Part shown: one piece after another, positions 45,226 to 55,270 of the stretch
Layout of the letters: each line of letters begins with the position of its first letter
How positions within the stretch are numbered: position 1 is the stretch's first letter
Notes under the pieces: model-generated
Seen by the model: the letters and a program-made list of their open reading frames with translations, nothing else
Database searches by the model: none
Told to the model about the DNA's origin: nothing
Translations under genes and position numbers: made by a program
Source of the DNA: Rubrivivax gelatinosus IL144
GTDB taxonomy: Bacteria > Pseudomonadota > Gammaproteobacteria > Burkholderiales > Burkholderiaceae_C
NCBI RefSeq assembly: GCF_000284255.1
Contig: NC_017075.1
Span: 4,464,001-4,528,000, forward strand
Direction: 5' to 3'
Length of the DNA stretch: 64,000 nucleotides

Positions 45226-48200
45226 CTAGCTCGGCCGCGCCGCTCCCGCGTAACGTGCGACGAGGGCCAGCAGCTCCTCTTCCGCATAGGGTTTGCCGAG
45301 ATAGTGGTCGGCGCCCAGCGCCGCCGCGTGGTCGCGGTGCTTCTGCGCGATGCGCGAGGTGATCATCACGATCGGCAGGCCGGCCAGCGCGGCCTCGGCA
45401 CGCACCGCGCGCAGCAGCTCGAAACCGTCCATGCGCGGCATCTCGATGTCCGACAGCATGACCGCCGGCCGTTCCTCGGCCAGGCGTTCGAGCGCGTCGA
45501 CGCCGTCCTTGGCGGTGACGACGCGCCAGCCCTCGCGCTGCAGCAGGCGCTGCGTGACGCGGCGCACGGTCAGCGAGTCGTCGACGACGAGCACCAGCGG
45601 CGCCGCCGGCGCCTGGGGCGCGGGTTCGGCCAGCGGCGTGCCGTCGACCTGTTCCAGCCGCGCACGCGCCGCCGGGCCGTAGAGCGTGGCCAGCGCCACC
45701 GGGTTGTAGATCAGCGCCACCGCGCCGCTGGGCAGCAGCGTCACGCCGGCCAGGCCCGGCATGCGCGCGAGCTGCGGGCCGACGTTCTTGACGACCACGT
45801 CCTGGTTGCCGGCGACCTCGTCGACGTGCAGCGCGACGCGCTGCTCGGCCGAGCGCACGACGACCACCGCCTGGCTGCGCGCCGTGGTGGCACCGCGGGC
45901 CGGGCCGTCGAGCAGCGCCGCCAGCCAGTGGAAGGGCAGCGCCTGGCCGCCGTCGGTGTAGACGCCGCTCGCATAGGCCGCCTCGACCTCGGCCGGCGGG
46001 ACACGCCGCACCGCTTCGATCAGCGTCGACGGCACGGCGACCGAACGCTCGCCGCAGCGCAGCATGACGACCTGCGTCACCGCGGTCGTCAACGGCAGCA
46101 GCAGCTTGAAGCTGGTGCCGCGGCCCGGCTGGTGGCCGAGCTGCACGCGCCCGCCCATTGCGTCGACCTCGGAGCGCACGACGTCCAGGCCGACGCCGCG
46201 GCCGGCGAGCTCGGTGACGTCGGCGGCGGTGCTGAAGCCCGGCGCGAAGACGAGCTGGGCCAGCGCCTCGTCGTCGACCGGCGCGCCGGCGGCGAGCAGG
46301 CCACGTTCGGCAGCGCGCTCGCGGATGCGCGCCAGGTCCAGCCCGGCGCCGTCGTCGCGCAGCTCGACGCCGACCTCGTTGCCTTCCTGGGTGATGACCA
46401 GGGTGATCGTGCCGGTCGTGTCCTTGCCGGCGGCAGCACGCGCCGCGGCCGGCTCGATGCCGTGCACGACGGCGTTGCGCAGCAGGTGCTCGAACGGGCC
46501 GGTCATGCGCTCGAGCACGCCGCGGTCGACCTCGATCGCGCCGCCCAGGATGTCCAGGCGCACGCTCTTGCCGGTCTCCTTGGCCGCCTGGCGCACGGTA
46601 CGGTAGAGGCGGTCGCTGGCGCTGTCGAACTCGACCATGCGCGTGCGCAGCAGGTCGCCCTGCAGCTCGCGCGCCAGGCGCGCCTGTGCCGCCAGGTCGT
46701 CTTCTGCCGACTGCAGCGTGCGCTGCAGGCTGCGCTGCAGCGTCGCCACGTCGTTCACGGACTCGGCCATGAAGCGCGTCAGCTCCTGCAGCCGCGTGAA
46801 GCGGTCCATCTCCAGCGGGTCGAAGGTCTCGGCGGCGGCCTTGGCCGCCTCCAGCCGCGACACCATCTGCGACTCGGCCTGCAGTTCGATGTCGCGCAGC
46901 TGGGCGCGCATGCGCTCCAGGCTCTCGGTCAGCTCGCCCAGCGAACCCTGCAGCTGACGCACGCTGCCGTCGAGACGGGCGCGCGCGATGCTCACCTCGC
47001 CGGCATGGTTGACCATGCGGTCGAGCAGCGCGCCGCGCACACGCACCGCGGCGGCACCGGCCGGCGCGGCACGCTCGGGCGCGACGGCCGGCAGCGGCGT
47101 GGCGCTGGCGAAACGGCTCCAGTCGATCTCGGCGGCCGGCACTTCGGGCGGCGGCGCCAGCTCGGGCGGCGGCTCGGCCGCCAAGGCCGGCGCTGCGGCG
47201 GGCTCGGCCACCGCGACGGCGGGCGCCGCCGGCGTGCGCAGCGCCTCGAAGTCGGCGACCATCGCGTCGGCACGGGCGAGCAGGGTCTCGACCTCGCCGG
47301 CGTGCACGCCGCCGCGGTCGCCCAGGCGCTCGATCGCCGTCTCCATGCGGTGGGCGCGTTCGCCCAAGCGCATCGCGCCGGCCAGGCGCGCACCGCCCTT
47401 GAAGGTGTGCAGCGTGCGCATGCAGGCCGCGGCGGCGCCGCTGTCGGCCGGGTTGTCGACCCAGTCGCGCAGCCGCGCCAGCAGCTGCGGCAGCAGCTCG
47501 TCGGCCTCGTCCTCGAAGATCGGGAACAGCTCCGGATCGAGCGCGTCCTCGGCGTCGAGATCGTCGTCGTCCGCGTCCAGCGGCCCGAGGCCGGTGGTGT
47601 CGGCGGCGACGCGCGGCGGCAGTTCGGGCCAGCGCTCGTGTTCGGCCAGCCGTTCGACCAGCGCCGGCGAGGCCGGGCGCAGGAAGCCGGCGGCGAACTG
47701 GTGCAGCAGGCGGCGGATCTCCTCGGCGGCTTCGCCGAACAGCTCGGGCTCGCCGTCACGGCCGCGGCCGCCGGCACGCGAGCGCATCAGCGCGTGTTCG
47801 AGCGAACGCGCCAGCGCCGACAGCTCGGCATAACCGACGGTGGCCGAGCTGCCGGCCAGCGAATGCGCCAGCGCGACGGCGGCCTCGGACACCGGCCGGT
47901 GCTCGGCTTCCAGCGCCCACTCGGCCAGCTCGGTGCCCAGGCGGCGCGAGAGCTCGTCGGCTTCGTTGAGGTAGATGTTGAACAGCGGCAGCGGCACGCG
48001 CAGCGGGCCGACGATCTTGACCGGCTCCTCGTCGGCGGGCGGCTCGTCGGCCGGCGGCGGCGTCTCGGCCACCGGCTCGGGCGCGGGCACGGGTTCGGGC
48101 TCCGGCGGGGAGATAGGCTCGGCTTCCGGCAGCGGCAGCGGCTCAGCCGCGGGCTCGGCCCCGATGGCCCCGAGCCCGTCCAGCGACGGCAGCTCGGCGA

Positions 48201-51200
48201 AGGCTTCGGCGATGTCGGGCAGCGCCGGCATCGGCACCGCGGGCTGCGGCGGCGGCTCGCTCGGGTAGGCGGCGGCCTCGAACGCGGCTTCGTCGAAGGC
48301 CGGCAGCGGCGTCGCCTCGGCGACCGGCGGGGCGGCCTCGGGAACGCTGTCGGCCGCGGCGTCGGGTGCGGCCTCGAGCGGCCAGTCGACGCCGCCTTCC
48401 AGCACCTCGACCGCCGGCAAGGCCTCGGGTTCGGGCTCGGACTCGGCGAACACCGGCTGCGGCAAGGGCTCGTCGGCGGGCTCGTCTTCGCGGCGTTCGG
48501 GCCAGTCGGTGTCCTCGGCCGCGGGTTCGTCGGCCGGTGCTTCGGACAGCGGGGCGGCGGCCGGCTCGGCGGGTTCGGCCGGGGTCCGTTCGCCGAGGTC
48601 GAAATCGAAGTCGGCGTAGCCGGCCTCGGGCGCCGGGGGCGCGGCCGGCAGCGGCTGCAGCGCCTCGATGGCCTCGAAGGTCTCGGGCGTCTCCAGCGGC
48701 AGCTCGGCGTCGACGGGCTCCGGCTCGGCGACCGGCTCGGCGACCGCCGGCGCGGGCTCGGCCTCGGGCTCCAGCGCGCCGAGGTCGAAGCTGAAGTCGA
48801 CCTCGTCGGCGGCCGGCGCCGGGCCGGCGGCCCCGAGGCCGAGGTCCAGATCCAGGTCGGCGGCGCTCGGCAGGTCGGGCACACGCTCGGCCAGCGCTGG
48901 CGCGGGTTCGGGCCCGGTGCCGAAATCGAACTCGAAGTCGGGCGCCAGCGCCTCGTCCACCGTCTCGGTGACCTCGGGCTGCTTCGGCGGCTCGGCGGCC
49001 TCTTCAGGCTCGACCTCGACGGGCAGCTCGGGCGCGACGGCTGGCGGCGCTTCGGCGGCGACGGCGGGCGCCTCGGCCGCGCTCGGCGCGGCGATCGCCA
49101 GGCGCTGGCCGTCCAGACGCAGGCCGTCGGCCGCACGCACGACCGGCGGCGAGGCATGGCCTTCGTCGCGGCCGGCGGCCAGCGCCGCGACCCAGGCGCC
49201 GAAGTAGTCCAGGGCCTCGGTCGTGAAGGCGCGCAGCGCCGGGTCCAGGCGCGGCGACTGCGCCAAGCGCGAGTTGAACAGCTGCTCGCAGGCCCAGGCG
49301 GCTTCGCCGAAGTCCTTGAGCCCGACCATGCGCGAGCTGCCCTTGAGCGTGTGGAAGGCGCGCCGCACGGCGGTCATCTCGCCCAGGTCCTCGGGCTCCT
49401 CGGCCAGGCGGGCGAGCGACTCGCGCGCCGCGGGGATCACCTCGCCGGCTTCCTCCAGGAACACGGCGCGCATCTCGTCGTCTTCGGCCGACGGGGCCGG
49501 CGCGGCCGGCGCGGGGGCCACCGGCGCGGCGGCCACCGGCGGCGGCGGCGCGGACGGCATCGGCGGCGCGACCGGCGGCGGCGCCGGGGCACGCGGCGCC
49601 TCCTGGCCCATCAGCGTCGACAGACGGCCGGTGTCGGCGTCGTAGCGGAACAGCGACTTCGCCAGCCCCGGCTGCACGCCGAGCATGTCGATCAGGAAAC
49701 TGAGCGCGCCCAGGTTCTCGGCCAGGCGCTCGAAGACCAGGCGGGCCGGCTCGTGCGTCGGGTCGACCTCGGTCTGGGCCAGCGTGTCGACCTCGTCGCG
49801 CATGCGCAGCACGGCCTGCGAGGCCTGGTCCAGGCCCAGCACCGAGAGCACGCCGCGCATCGCCGACAGCTGCCCCGGCACCGGGATCAGCGCCTCGCGC
49901 TGCGCCGGGTCGCGGAAATAGGCGTCGATCTGCTTCTCGGCCTCGGACAGGCTGGCGCGCAGCTCCTGCACGACGCTGCCCATGGTCTGGCGGTCGCTGA
50001 CGCGGCGGTACAGCTCCTCCATCCAGGGTTCGAGAGGCGCCTGCGGCTGGCCGCGGCGCACGTCGTCGACGCGGCGCGCCAGGCGCTGCACGCGTTCGGG
50101 CAGCGCCGGGTGGTCGAACTCGCCGTCTTCCAGCGAGGCGTCCAGGTACAGCAGCGCGGTGGCGACTTCCATCGCCAGCGGCGCCGGCGGTGCGGCCTGC
50201 GCGGCGACGGTCTGCGCGGCGGCGTCCTGCAGCACCGCGGCCAGCACCTCGCCCGACGGGAACAGCCGCTGCAGCGAGTCGCCGACCAGCGTGAACTGCT
50301 CGGCCAGGCCGGTGAGCCGGTGCTCCTCGCCGCCGGCGACGCCGGACCACGCGTCCTTGGCGCCGGCGACACGCTTGCGCGCCTGCGCGACCCAGGACGG
50401 ATCGAAACGGCCCAGGCGCGCGACGTCGTAGTCGGCGGCGGCGCTGTCGTCCAGGCGCCAGGCGGCACGCACCGCGGCCAAGCGCGGCGCTTCGCCCTCG
50501 CCCGGCGAGCGCGCGCGGGCGCAGAAGAACAGCAGGTCCTGGGCGAGCCGGTCGGAGACCTCGTCGCTGCCGGCGATCGTCGTGCGCAGCTGCGACAGCA
50601 GGCGCGAGGCCATGCGCTTGGTGTAGACGTCGCCGGCCAGCAGACCACGCGCCTGGGCCTCGAAGAAGGCCGCGGCCAGATGCCACAGCGTCGCCAGCCG
50701 GCCTTGCGTGCCGGCGGCCAGCGAGGCGCAGACCTCGCCCATCGCCGTCAGGCGCGAAGGATCGGGCTGGCGCATCAGCGCCAGCGACAGCGACTCCATC
50801 GCGGTGCGTGCGGCGGCGTCGGCGGCGTGCGGGCGCACGCCGGGTTCGGGCGGCAGCTCCAGCCAGTGCCAGTCCTGCGGCCAGAGGTCGGCCGGGTGCA
50901 CGCGGTCGGCGCCGGCCAGCGTCTGCACCGCCAGGTACTGCGGGAACATCGCCACCGACGACACCGGCCGGCGCGACAGCAGCCGCGCCAGGTAGTCCAG
51001 CAGCGCGAACGAGGCCTTCTCCAGCGTCTGCACGGCCTTGGCGTCGGCCAGCGCGGGCTTGGCGATCCAGCGCTGCACGACGGCCTCGCTGGCGCGCAGC
51101 ATCGTCGCGGCGGCCGGCAGGCCGACCAGCTCGAGCGCGCCGACGCCCTGGTGCAGGTGCACGCGGGCCGTACGCAGCACCGCCGGTTCGACGGCGTCGA

Positions 51201-51351
51201 CGTCGGAGGCGGCGGCGGCCTCGGCTTCCTTCAGGTGCCGGTGCAGCGCCTTGTGCGCCAGCTCGAGCGAGCGGCGCAGTTCGCCGTGCACCCAGGCCAG
51301 CGGGCTCAGGTCGTCGGCGCTGCCGCTCAGGCTGTCGGTGACGGCGTTCAT
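45226..51351 (-). CDS. pilL: Hybrid chemosensory kinase of type IV pili (PilL/ChpA)
   Basis: 2041 residues. N-terminal helical region (about 1-600) with degenerate Hpt-like repeats, then three HPt domains with phosphorylatable histidines: His667 (AFHTLKGSS), His1163 (LAHSLAGSS) and His1315 (LHTFKGGAR). Between the first and second lies a low-complexity linker rich in Pro, Ala and Glu (about 770-1120). After that come the CheA dimerisation part, the HATPase (Asn1626 in LRNAVVHG), a CheW-like domain and a C-terminal receiver with Asp1968 (VMLSDIEMPRMDG). This order matches ChpA of Pseudomonas, which controls twitching through PilG and PilH. No CheB/CheR genes accompany it here. Confidence 0.94.
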   Translation of the reverse strand: MNAVTDSLSGSADDLSPLAWVHGELRRSLELAHKALHRHLKEAEAAAASDVDAVEPAVLRTARVHLHQGVGALELVGLPAAATMLRASEAVVQRWIAKPALADAKAVQTLEKASFALLDYLARLLSRRPVSSVAMFPQYLAVQTLAGADRVHPADLWPQDWHWLELPPEPGVRPHAADAAARTAMESLSLALMRQPDPSRLTAMGEVCASLAAGTQGRLATLWHLAAAFFEAQARGLLAGDVYTKRMASRLLSQLRTTIAGSDEVSDRLAQDLLFFCARARSPGEGEAPRLAAVRAAWRLDDSAAADYDVARLGRFDPSWVAQARKRVAGAKDAWSGVAGGEEHRLTGLAEQFTLVGDSLQRLFPSGEVLAAVLQDAAAQTVAAQAAPPAPLAMEVATALLYLDASLEDGEFDHPALPERVQRLARRVDDVRRGQPQAPLEPWMEELYRRVSDRQTMGSVVQELRASLSEAEKQIDAYFRDPAQREALIPVPGQLSAMRGVLSVLGLDQASQAVLRMRDEVDTLAQTEVDPTHEPARLVFERLAENLGALSFLIDMLGVQPGLAKSLFRYDADTGRLSTLMGQEAPRAPAPPPVAPPMPSAPPPPVAAAPVAPAPAAPAPSAEDDEMRAVFLEEAGEVIPAARESLARLAEEPEDLGEMTAVRRAFHTLKGSSRMVGLKDFGEAAWACEQLFNSRLAQSPRLDPALRAFTTEALDYFGAWVAALAAGRDEGHASPPVVRAADGLRLDGQRLAIAAPSAAEAPAVAAEAPPAVAPELPVEVEPEEAAEPPKQPEVTETVDEALAPDFEFDFGTGPEPAPALAERVPDLPSAADLDLDLGLGAAGPAPAADEVDFSFDLGALEPEAEPAPAVAEPVAEPEPVDAELPLETPETFEAIEALQPLPAAPPAPEAGYADFDFDLGERTPAEPAEPAAAPLSEAPADEPAAEDTDWPERREDEPADEPLPQPVFAESEPEPEALPAVEVLEGGVDWPLEAAPDAAADSVPEAAPPVAEATPLPAFDEAAFEAAAYPSEPPPQPAVPMPALPDIAEAFAELPSLDGLGAIGAEPAAEPLPLPEAEPISPPEPEPVPAPEPVAETPPPADEPPADEEPVKIVGPLRVPLPLFNIYLNEADELSRRLGTELAEWALEAEHRPVSEAAVALAHSLAGSSATVGYAELSALARSLEHALMRSRAGGRGRDGEPELFGEAAEEIRRLLHQFAAGFLRPASPALVERLAEHERWPELPPRVAADTTGLGPLDADDDDLDAEDALDPELFPIFEDEADELLPQLLARLRDWVDNPADSGAAAACMRTLHTFKGGARLAGAMRLGERAHRMETAIERLGDRGGVHAGEVETLLARADAMVADFEALRTPAAPAVAVAEPAAAPALAAEPPPELAPPPEVPAAEIDWSRFASATPLPAVAPERAAPAGAAAVRVRGALLDRMVNHAGEVSIARARLDGSVRQLQGSLGELTESLERMRAQLRDIELQAESQMVSRLEAAKAAAETFDPLEMDRFTRLQELTRFMAESVNDVATLQRSLQRTLQSAEDDLAAQARLARELQGDLLRTRMVEFDSASDRLYRTVRQAAKETGKSVRLDILGGAIEVDRGVLERMTGPFEHLLRNAVVHGIEPAAARAAAGKDTTGTITLVITQEGNEVGVELRDDGAGLDLARIRERAAERGLLAAGAPVDDEALAQLVFAPGFSTAADVTELAGRGVGLDVVRSEVDAMGGRVQLGHQPGRGTSFKLLLPLTTAVTQVVMLRCGERSVAVPSTLIEAVRRVPPAEVEAAYASGVYTDGGQALPFHWLAALLDGPARGATTARSQAVVVVRSAEQRVALHVDEVAGNQDVVVKNVGPQLARMPGLAGVTLLPSGAVALIYNPVALATLYGPAARARLEQVDGTPLAEPAPQAPAAPLVLVVDDSLTVRRVTQRLLQREGWRVVTAKDGVDALERLAEERPAVMLSDIEMPRMDGFELLRAVRAEAALAGLPIVMITSRIAQKHRDHAAALGADHYLGKPYAEEELLALVARYAGAARPS

Positions 51352-51359
51352 CCGCGTCG

Positions 51360-53660
51360 TCAGGCGATCTTGAAGCGCGCGATCGACGCGCGCAGCTGCT
51401 CGGCGGCGCGCGACAGCTCGTGCACCATCTGCGCCGTCGAGCGCGTGCCCTCGCCGGTCTGCTCGGTGACGGCGAAGATGTGCTGGATGTTCTCGGCCAC
51501 GCCGCCGGCGGACTCGGCTTCGCTGGAAGCCTGCGCGGCGATGCGCGCGATCAGCTCGGCCAGTTCGCGCGTCACGCGGTCGATGTCGGCCAGCGCGCTG
51601 CCGGCGGCGTCGGACAGCCGCGCGCCTTCGATCACGCCCTGCGTCGAACGCTCCATCGCGGCCACCGCGTCCTGGGTGTCGGTCTGGATGGTGCGCACGA
51701 TGGCGGCAATGTTGCGCGTCGCCTCGGCGGACCGTTCGGCCAGGCGCTGCACTTCCTCGGCGACGACGCTGAAGCCGCGGCCGGCCTCGCCGGCGCTGGC
51801 GGCCTGGATGGCGGCGTTCAGCGCCAGCACGTTGGTCTGCTCGGTGATGTCCGAGATCAGCTCGGTGATCTCGCCGATCTCCTGCGAGCTCTCGCCCAGG
51901 CGCTTGATGCGCTTGGAGGTCTCCTGGATCTGGTCGCGGATCGAGTTCATGCCGCCGATCGTGTTCTGCACCGCCTGCTGGCCGGTGGCCGCGGCCTCCA
52001 GCGACTGGCGCGCGACCTCGGCGGTGCGCTGGGCGTCGGCCGACACCTCGGTGATGCGGCTGGCCATGCCGAGCACCGACTCGCCGGTCTCGCGGATGAC
52101 GCGCAGCTGTTCGGTCGACGCGGCGAGCAGCTCGGACGAGGTCTGCTCGACCTGCTGCGTGGTGTCGGTCACGCGCGCCACCGTGCTCTGCACCGAGGTG
52201 ACGAGCGAACGCAGTTCCTCGACGGTGTAGTTCACCGAGTCGGCGATCGCGCCGGTGATGTCCTCGGTGACGGTGGCCTGCTGCGTCAGGTCGCCCTCGG
52301 CGACGGTCTGCAGCTCGTTCATCAGACGAAGAATGGCGGCCTGGTTGGCGTCGTTGACGCGTTTGGCCTCCAGCTCCTGGCGTTCGGCTTCCAGGCGCTG
52401 GCCTTCGGCGAGGCGGGCGCGCGCGGTCTGGTCGGCGACGAACAGGCGCAGCAGGCCGAAGGCGCCGGCGGCCAGCAGCAGCGCCGACAGCACGCCGGGG
52501 ATCAGGATCGCGGCACGCAGGCCGCCGGAGCCGGCGAGCTCTCCCTGCAGCTCGTCGAGGCCGCGGCGCAGCGGTTCGCTGTCGCGCACGATGGCCGCCT
52601 GCGCTTCGCGCGCGCCGACCAGCCCCTGCAGGTTGCCGAGGATGGCGCCGGCTTCGGTGCGCGTCTTGTCGTACTGGGCGATCAGCTGCTGCAGCTGCTC
52701 GCGGGCCTGCGGCTCGCGCGTGCCCGGCAGGCGCAGCTCGGGGCTGCCGTCGAGCAGGCCCTGGGCGATCTCGCGGAAGGAGTTCAGGTCCTTGCCGAGC
52801 AGGAACACGGCCTCGGCGCTGACGCCTTCGGTGGTCTGGAACTCGTTGGCGCTCTTGCCGATGCGCTGGGTCAGCATGACGAGCTGGCCGACGGCCGACA
52901 GCTCGCCGGCCGAGGCGCCGCTCTGCAGCTTCAGCGAGGACACCGTCTCGGCGGTCTCCAGCAGGTCGGCCGACTGGCGGTTGATCGTGCGCAGCGCGGC
53001 GCCGACCTGGGTCAGCGTCTTCTGCTGGGCGAGCACCGCACGCGCGCTCTTGTCGGCGCGGTCGACCATCGGCAGCAGCGCCTCGACTCGATCGGCGTGC
53101 TCGCCCGAGACCGCCGGCACCTCGCCGCCTTCGGCCAGGCCGTGCACGTTGCGCACCAGGATCTCGACGCTTTCCTTCAGTTCGCCGAAGGCCTGCGGCG
53201 TGCCCAGCAGCGCCTGCGTCACCGACTTGGCCAGGCGCTGCGACTGCGTCTGGGCCTGGCCGGCGGCCGACACCTGCTGCGCGCTGCGGCTGGCGGCGAC
53301 GATGCCGGCGCCGCCGCTGAGCACCAGCCCGGTCAGGCCGATGCCGAAGGCGAAGGCCATCAGCTGCTGCTGGCGCGCCACCGGCAGGCCGCCGACGAAG
53401 GGCAGCCCGGTGGCCGCGGCCGGCGCGCCGTCCTCGGGCGCGCGGGTGTTGACATACTCGCCGGCCAGCTCGGACGGCGCGGCCTCGGAGATGATCGACG
53501 AGTCGTCGGCCCGGGTCTCGGCCGGCGCCAGCGTGCCGGGGCCGAGGCGGATCGTCGCGTCCATCGCGTCGCCGGCGACGGTGAGGGCTTCGGGTGAAGG
53601 CGCCGGCGGCGTCGGGGTGCGGCCCCGCGCGGGGCTCTTCAGCTTGTCGAGAAGGCTCAT
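51360..53660 (-). CDS. pilJ: Type IV pilus chemoreceptor PilJ
   Basis: 766 residues. Unlike typical PilJ (about 680) it has an N-terminal extension of about 120 residues before the first membrane helix (about 123-148, [22 protein letters not shown]). A periplasmic PilJ-type domain (about 150-420; [24 protein letters not shown]) precedes the second helix (about 430-450), HAMP-like region, and signalling domain with [36 protein letters not shown] near 600-637. Start: ATG at 53660 ([13 protein letters not shown]). Sits between pilI and pilL. The N-terminal extension is proline-rich and probably cytoplasmic. Confidence 0.93.
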   Translation of the reverse strand: MSLLDKLKSPARGRTPTPPAPSPEALTVAGDAMDATIRLGPGTLAPAETRADDSSIISEAAPSELAGEYVNTRAPEDGAPAAATGLPFVGGLPVARQQQLMAFAFGIGLTGLVLSGGAGIVAASRSAQQVSAAGQAQTQSQRLAKSVTQALLGTPQAFGELKESVEILVRNVHGLAEGGEVPAVSGEHADRVEALLPMVDRADKSARAVLAQQKTLTQVGAALRTINRQSADLLETAETVSSLKLQSGASAGELSAVGQLVMLTQRIGKSANEFQTTEGVSAEAVFLLGKDLNSFREIAQGLLDGSPELRLPGTREPQAREQLQQLIAQYDKTRTEAGAILGNLQGLVGAREAQAAIVRDSEPLRRGLDELQGELAGSGGLRAAILIPGVLSALLLAAGAFGLLRLFVADQTARARLAEGQRLEAERQELEAKRVNDANQAAILRLMNELQTVAEGDLTQQATVTEDITGAIADSVNYTVEELRSLVTSVQSTVARVTDTTQQVEQTSSELLAASTEQLRVIRETGESVLGMASRITEVSADAQRTAEVARQSLEAAATGQQAVQNTIGGMNSIRDQIQETSKRIKRLGESSQEIGEITELISDITEQTNVLALNAAIQAASAGEAGRGFSVVAEEVQRLAERSAEATRNIAAIVRTIQTDTQDAVAAMERSTQGVIEGARLSDAAGSALADIDRVTRELAELIARIAAQASSEAESAGGVAENIQHIFAVTEQTGEGTRSTAQMVHELSRAAEQLRASIARFKIA

Positions 53661-53679
53661 TCGGTCCTCGCGGCGTTCG

Positions 53680-54210
53680 TCATCGGGCGATGCCGAGAAA
53701 CTGTTCGTGCTGCACCAGCGCGGCCGGATCGATCTCCTGCCACACGCGCTGACGGTCGTCGCGCCATCGGGGGCCGGCGAACGACGGGCGCGACAGCTCG
53801 TCGTCGGGCTCGCGCTGAAGCTGGGCCGCGGTGCGCAGGCCGGCCAGGCGCTCGAACAGCAGCGCCACATGGCTGCCGACGGAAGGGTTCAGGGCCAGCA
53901 GCCGGGCCTGCTCGCGCACGCCCTCGGCCGCGGCCTGGGTCGGCCGCAGGCCGAGGAAGGCGGCGAAGTCGACGACGCCGTGCAGCCCGCCACGCAGGTT
54001 GGCGACGCCGACGAACCACGGCCGGGTGTGCGGCACCGGCGCGATCGTGCCGACCGGGAAGATCTCGCCGGCTCCGGCCAGCGGCAGCAGCAGGCCGACG
54101 CCGGCGCACTCGATGGCCAGCCACGACGCCGACGGCGCCTCGGTGCGCACGGCGCTCAGCCGTTGCGCCAGGCGGCTCTGCAACTCCCGCAGGGCGTCGC
54201 GCTTGGCCAT
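53680..54210 (-). CDS. pilI: CheW-like coupling protein PilI
   Basis: 176 residues, a single CheW-like domain that couples PilJ to PilL. Seen: [25 protein letters not shown], then [30 protein letters not shown], the usual CheW/PilI pattern. Four bases after pilH and 19 before pilJ. Confidence 0.93.
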   Translation of the reverse strand: MAKRDALRELQSRLAQRLSAVRTEAPSASWLAIECAGVGLLLPLAGAGEIFPVGTIAPVPHTRPWFVGVANLRGGLHGVVDFAAFLGLRPTQAAAEGVREQARLLALNPSVGSHVALLFERLAGLRTAAQLQREPDDELSRPSFAGPRWRDDRQRVWQEIDPAALVQHEQFLGIAR

Positions 54211-54214
54211 CGTG

Positions 54215-54580
54215 TCAGTCGAAAGCGCGGATCTTGGCGAGCAGCTCGTCGGCCTGCACCGGCTTGACGATGTAGTCGCGTGCCCCCTGGCGCAGGCCCC
54301 AGACCTTGTCGGTCTCCTGGCCCTTGCTGGTGCACATGATCACCGGCACCTCGGCGTAGCGCGGATCGCGCGTGATCTGGCGCGTGAGCTGGAAGCCGTT
54401 CTGGCCCGGCATCACGACGTCCATCAGGATCAGATCCGGCAGCTGCTCCTCGAGGCGGCGCATGGCCTCGTCGCCGTTCTCGGCGGTGCGCACGGCGTAG
54501 CCGCGCTTGCCGAGGATGTCCGACAGGTGGTGCAGCTCGGTCTTCGAGTCGTCGACGACGAGGATGTTGCGGATGGCCAT
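54215..54580 (-). CDS. pilH: Response regulator PilH
   Basis: 121 residues, a lone receiver. Acidic pair in ILVVDDSKTE, phospho-acceptor Asp in LILMDVVMPGQNG (about 53), Thr/Ser in CTSKGQ and Lys in IVKPVQ. In Pseudomonas PilH opposes PilG, damping the output or acting as a phosphate sink. Order pilG-pilH-pilI is standard. Confidence 0.94.
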   Translation of the reverse strand: MAIRNILVVDDSKTELHHLSDILGKRGYAVRTAENGDEAMRRLEEQLPDLILMDVVMPGQNGFQLTRQITRDPRYAEVPVIMCTSKGQETDKVWGLRQGARDYIVKPVQADELLAKIRAFD

Positions 54581-54627
54581 CGGCGGGCGGAGTTGGGTGT
54601 TCTGACGGTGCGGCGGCGGCCGCGGCT

Positions 54628-55032
54628 TCAGGCGGCGGTGCGGCGGAAAGCCTCCACCGCGCGCAGCAGCTGTTCCTTGGTGAAGGGCTTGGTCAGGTAG
54701 TCCTCGGAGCCGACCATGCGGCCGCGGGCCTTGTCGAACAGACCGTCCTTGGACGACAGCATGATGACCGGGACCTTCGCGAAACGCGGGTTGCGCTTGA
54801 TGATGGCGCAGGTCTGGTAACCGTCCAGCCGCGGCATCAGGATGTCGCAGAAGATCAGTTGGGGGTCGTGGTCATTGACCTTGGCGAGCGCGTCGAAGCC
54901 GTCTTCGGCGAGCACGACCTCGTGGCCGCCCTGGCGCAGGAAGATCTCGGCGCTGCGCCGGATCGTGTTGCTGTCGTCGATCACGAGGACCTTGGCGCCC
55001 GAGGGCACGGCTTCGTTCACGTCACTGCCCAC
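54628..55032 (-). CDS. pilG: Response regulator PilG
   Basis: 134 residues from a GTG start. Receiver domain with VLVIDDSNTIRRSAEIFL, phospho-acceptor in LIFCDILMPRLDG, SSKDGLFDKARG and YLTKPFTKEQL. The NTIRRSAEIFL block is specific to PilG. It relays PilL phosphorylation to the pilus extension machinery (PilB side in Pseudomonas). A GTG 12 bases downstream is a possible alternative start. Rubredoxin lies 46 bases upstream on the same strand. Confidence 0.93.
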   Translation of the reverse strand: MGSDVNEAVPSGAKVLVIDDSNTIRRSAEIFLRQGGHEVVLAEDGFDALAKVNDHDPQLIFCDILMPRLDGYQTCAIIKRNPRFAKVPVIMLSSKDGLFDKARGRMVGSEDYLTKPFTKEQLLRAVEAFRRTAA

Positions 55033-55078
55033 CTGTCGAAAAGGAGAGCGCGGCCGTCACGATGGCCGCCGCTGGACA

Positions 55079-55270
55079 TCAGATTTCGACCATTTCGAAA
55101 TCTTCTTTACGGGCGCCGCATTCCGGACAGGTCCAATTCATCGGAACGTCGGCCCATGCGGTGCCCGCGGCAATGCCATGTTCCGGATCGCCGACGGCTT
55201 CGTCGTAGATCCAGCCGCAGATCAGACACATCCAGGTTCGGCTTTGGCTCACGTCGGGGCGGTCACTCAC
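55079..55270 (-). CDS. rubA: Rubredoxin
   Basis: 63 residues from GTG at 55270 (a TTG at 55282 would add four). The iron is held by two CxxC pairs: CLICGWIYDEAVGD and WTCPECGARKEDFEMVEI. Both knuckles are intact and the aromatic core residues (W, Y, F) are present. A one-electron carrier, often for alkane or peroxide enzymes; no such partner is in the window. It is upstream of pilG on the same strand and divergent from the kinase gene, the common betaproteobacterial arrangement. Confidence 0.95.
   Translation of the reverse strand: MSDRPDVSQSRTWMCLICGWIYDEAVGDPEHGIAAGTAWADVPMNWTCPECGARKEDFEMVEI

Noticed and set aside
47787..49157. A proline/arginine-rich protein of about 450 residues overlapping the pilL linker
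   Set aside because: It is a frame-shifted reading of the GC-rich linker of pilL, with no independent start signal.
44188..52230. An open frame of about 2,680 codons on the plus strand opposite pilL and pilJ
   Set aside because: Composition is Arg/Gly/Gln-rich with no domains, and it lies antisense to well-supported genes. Long antisense frames are expected at this GC content.
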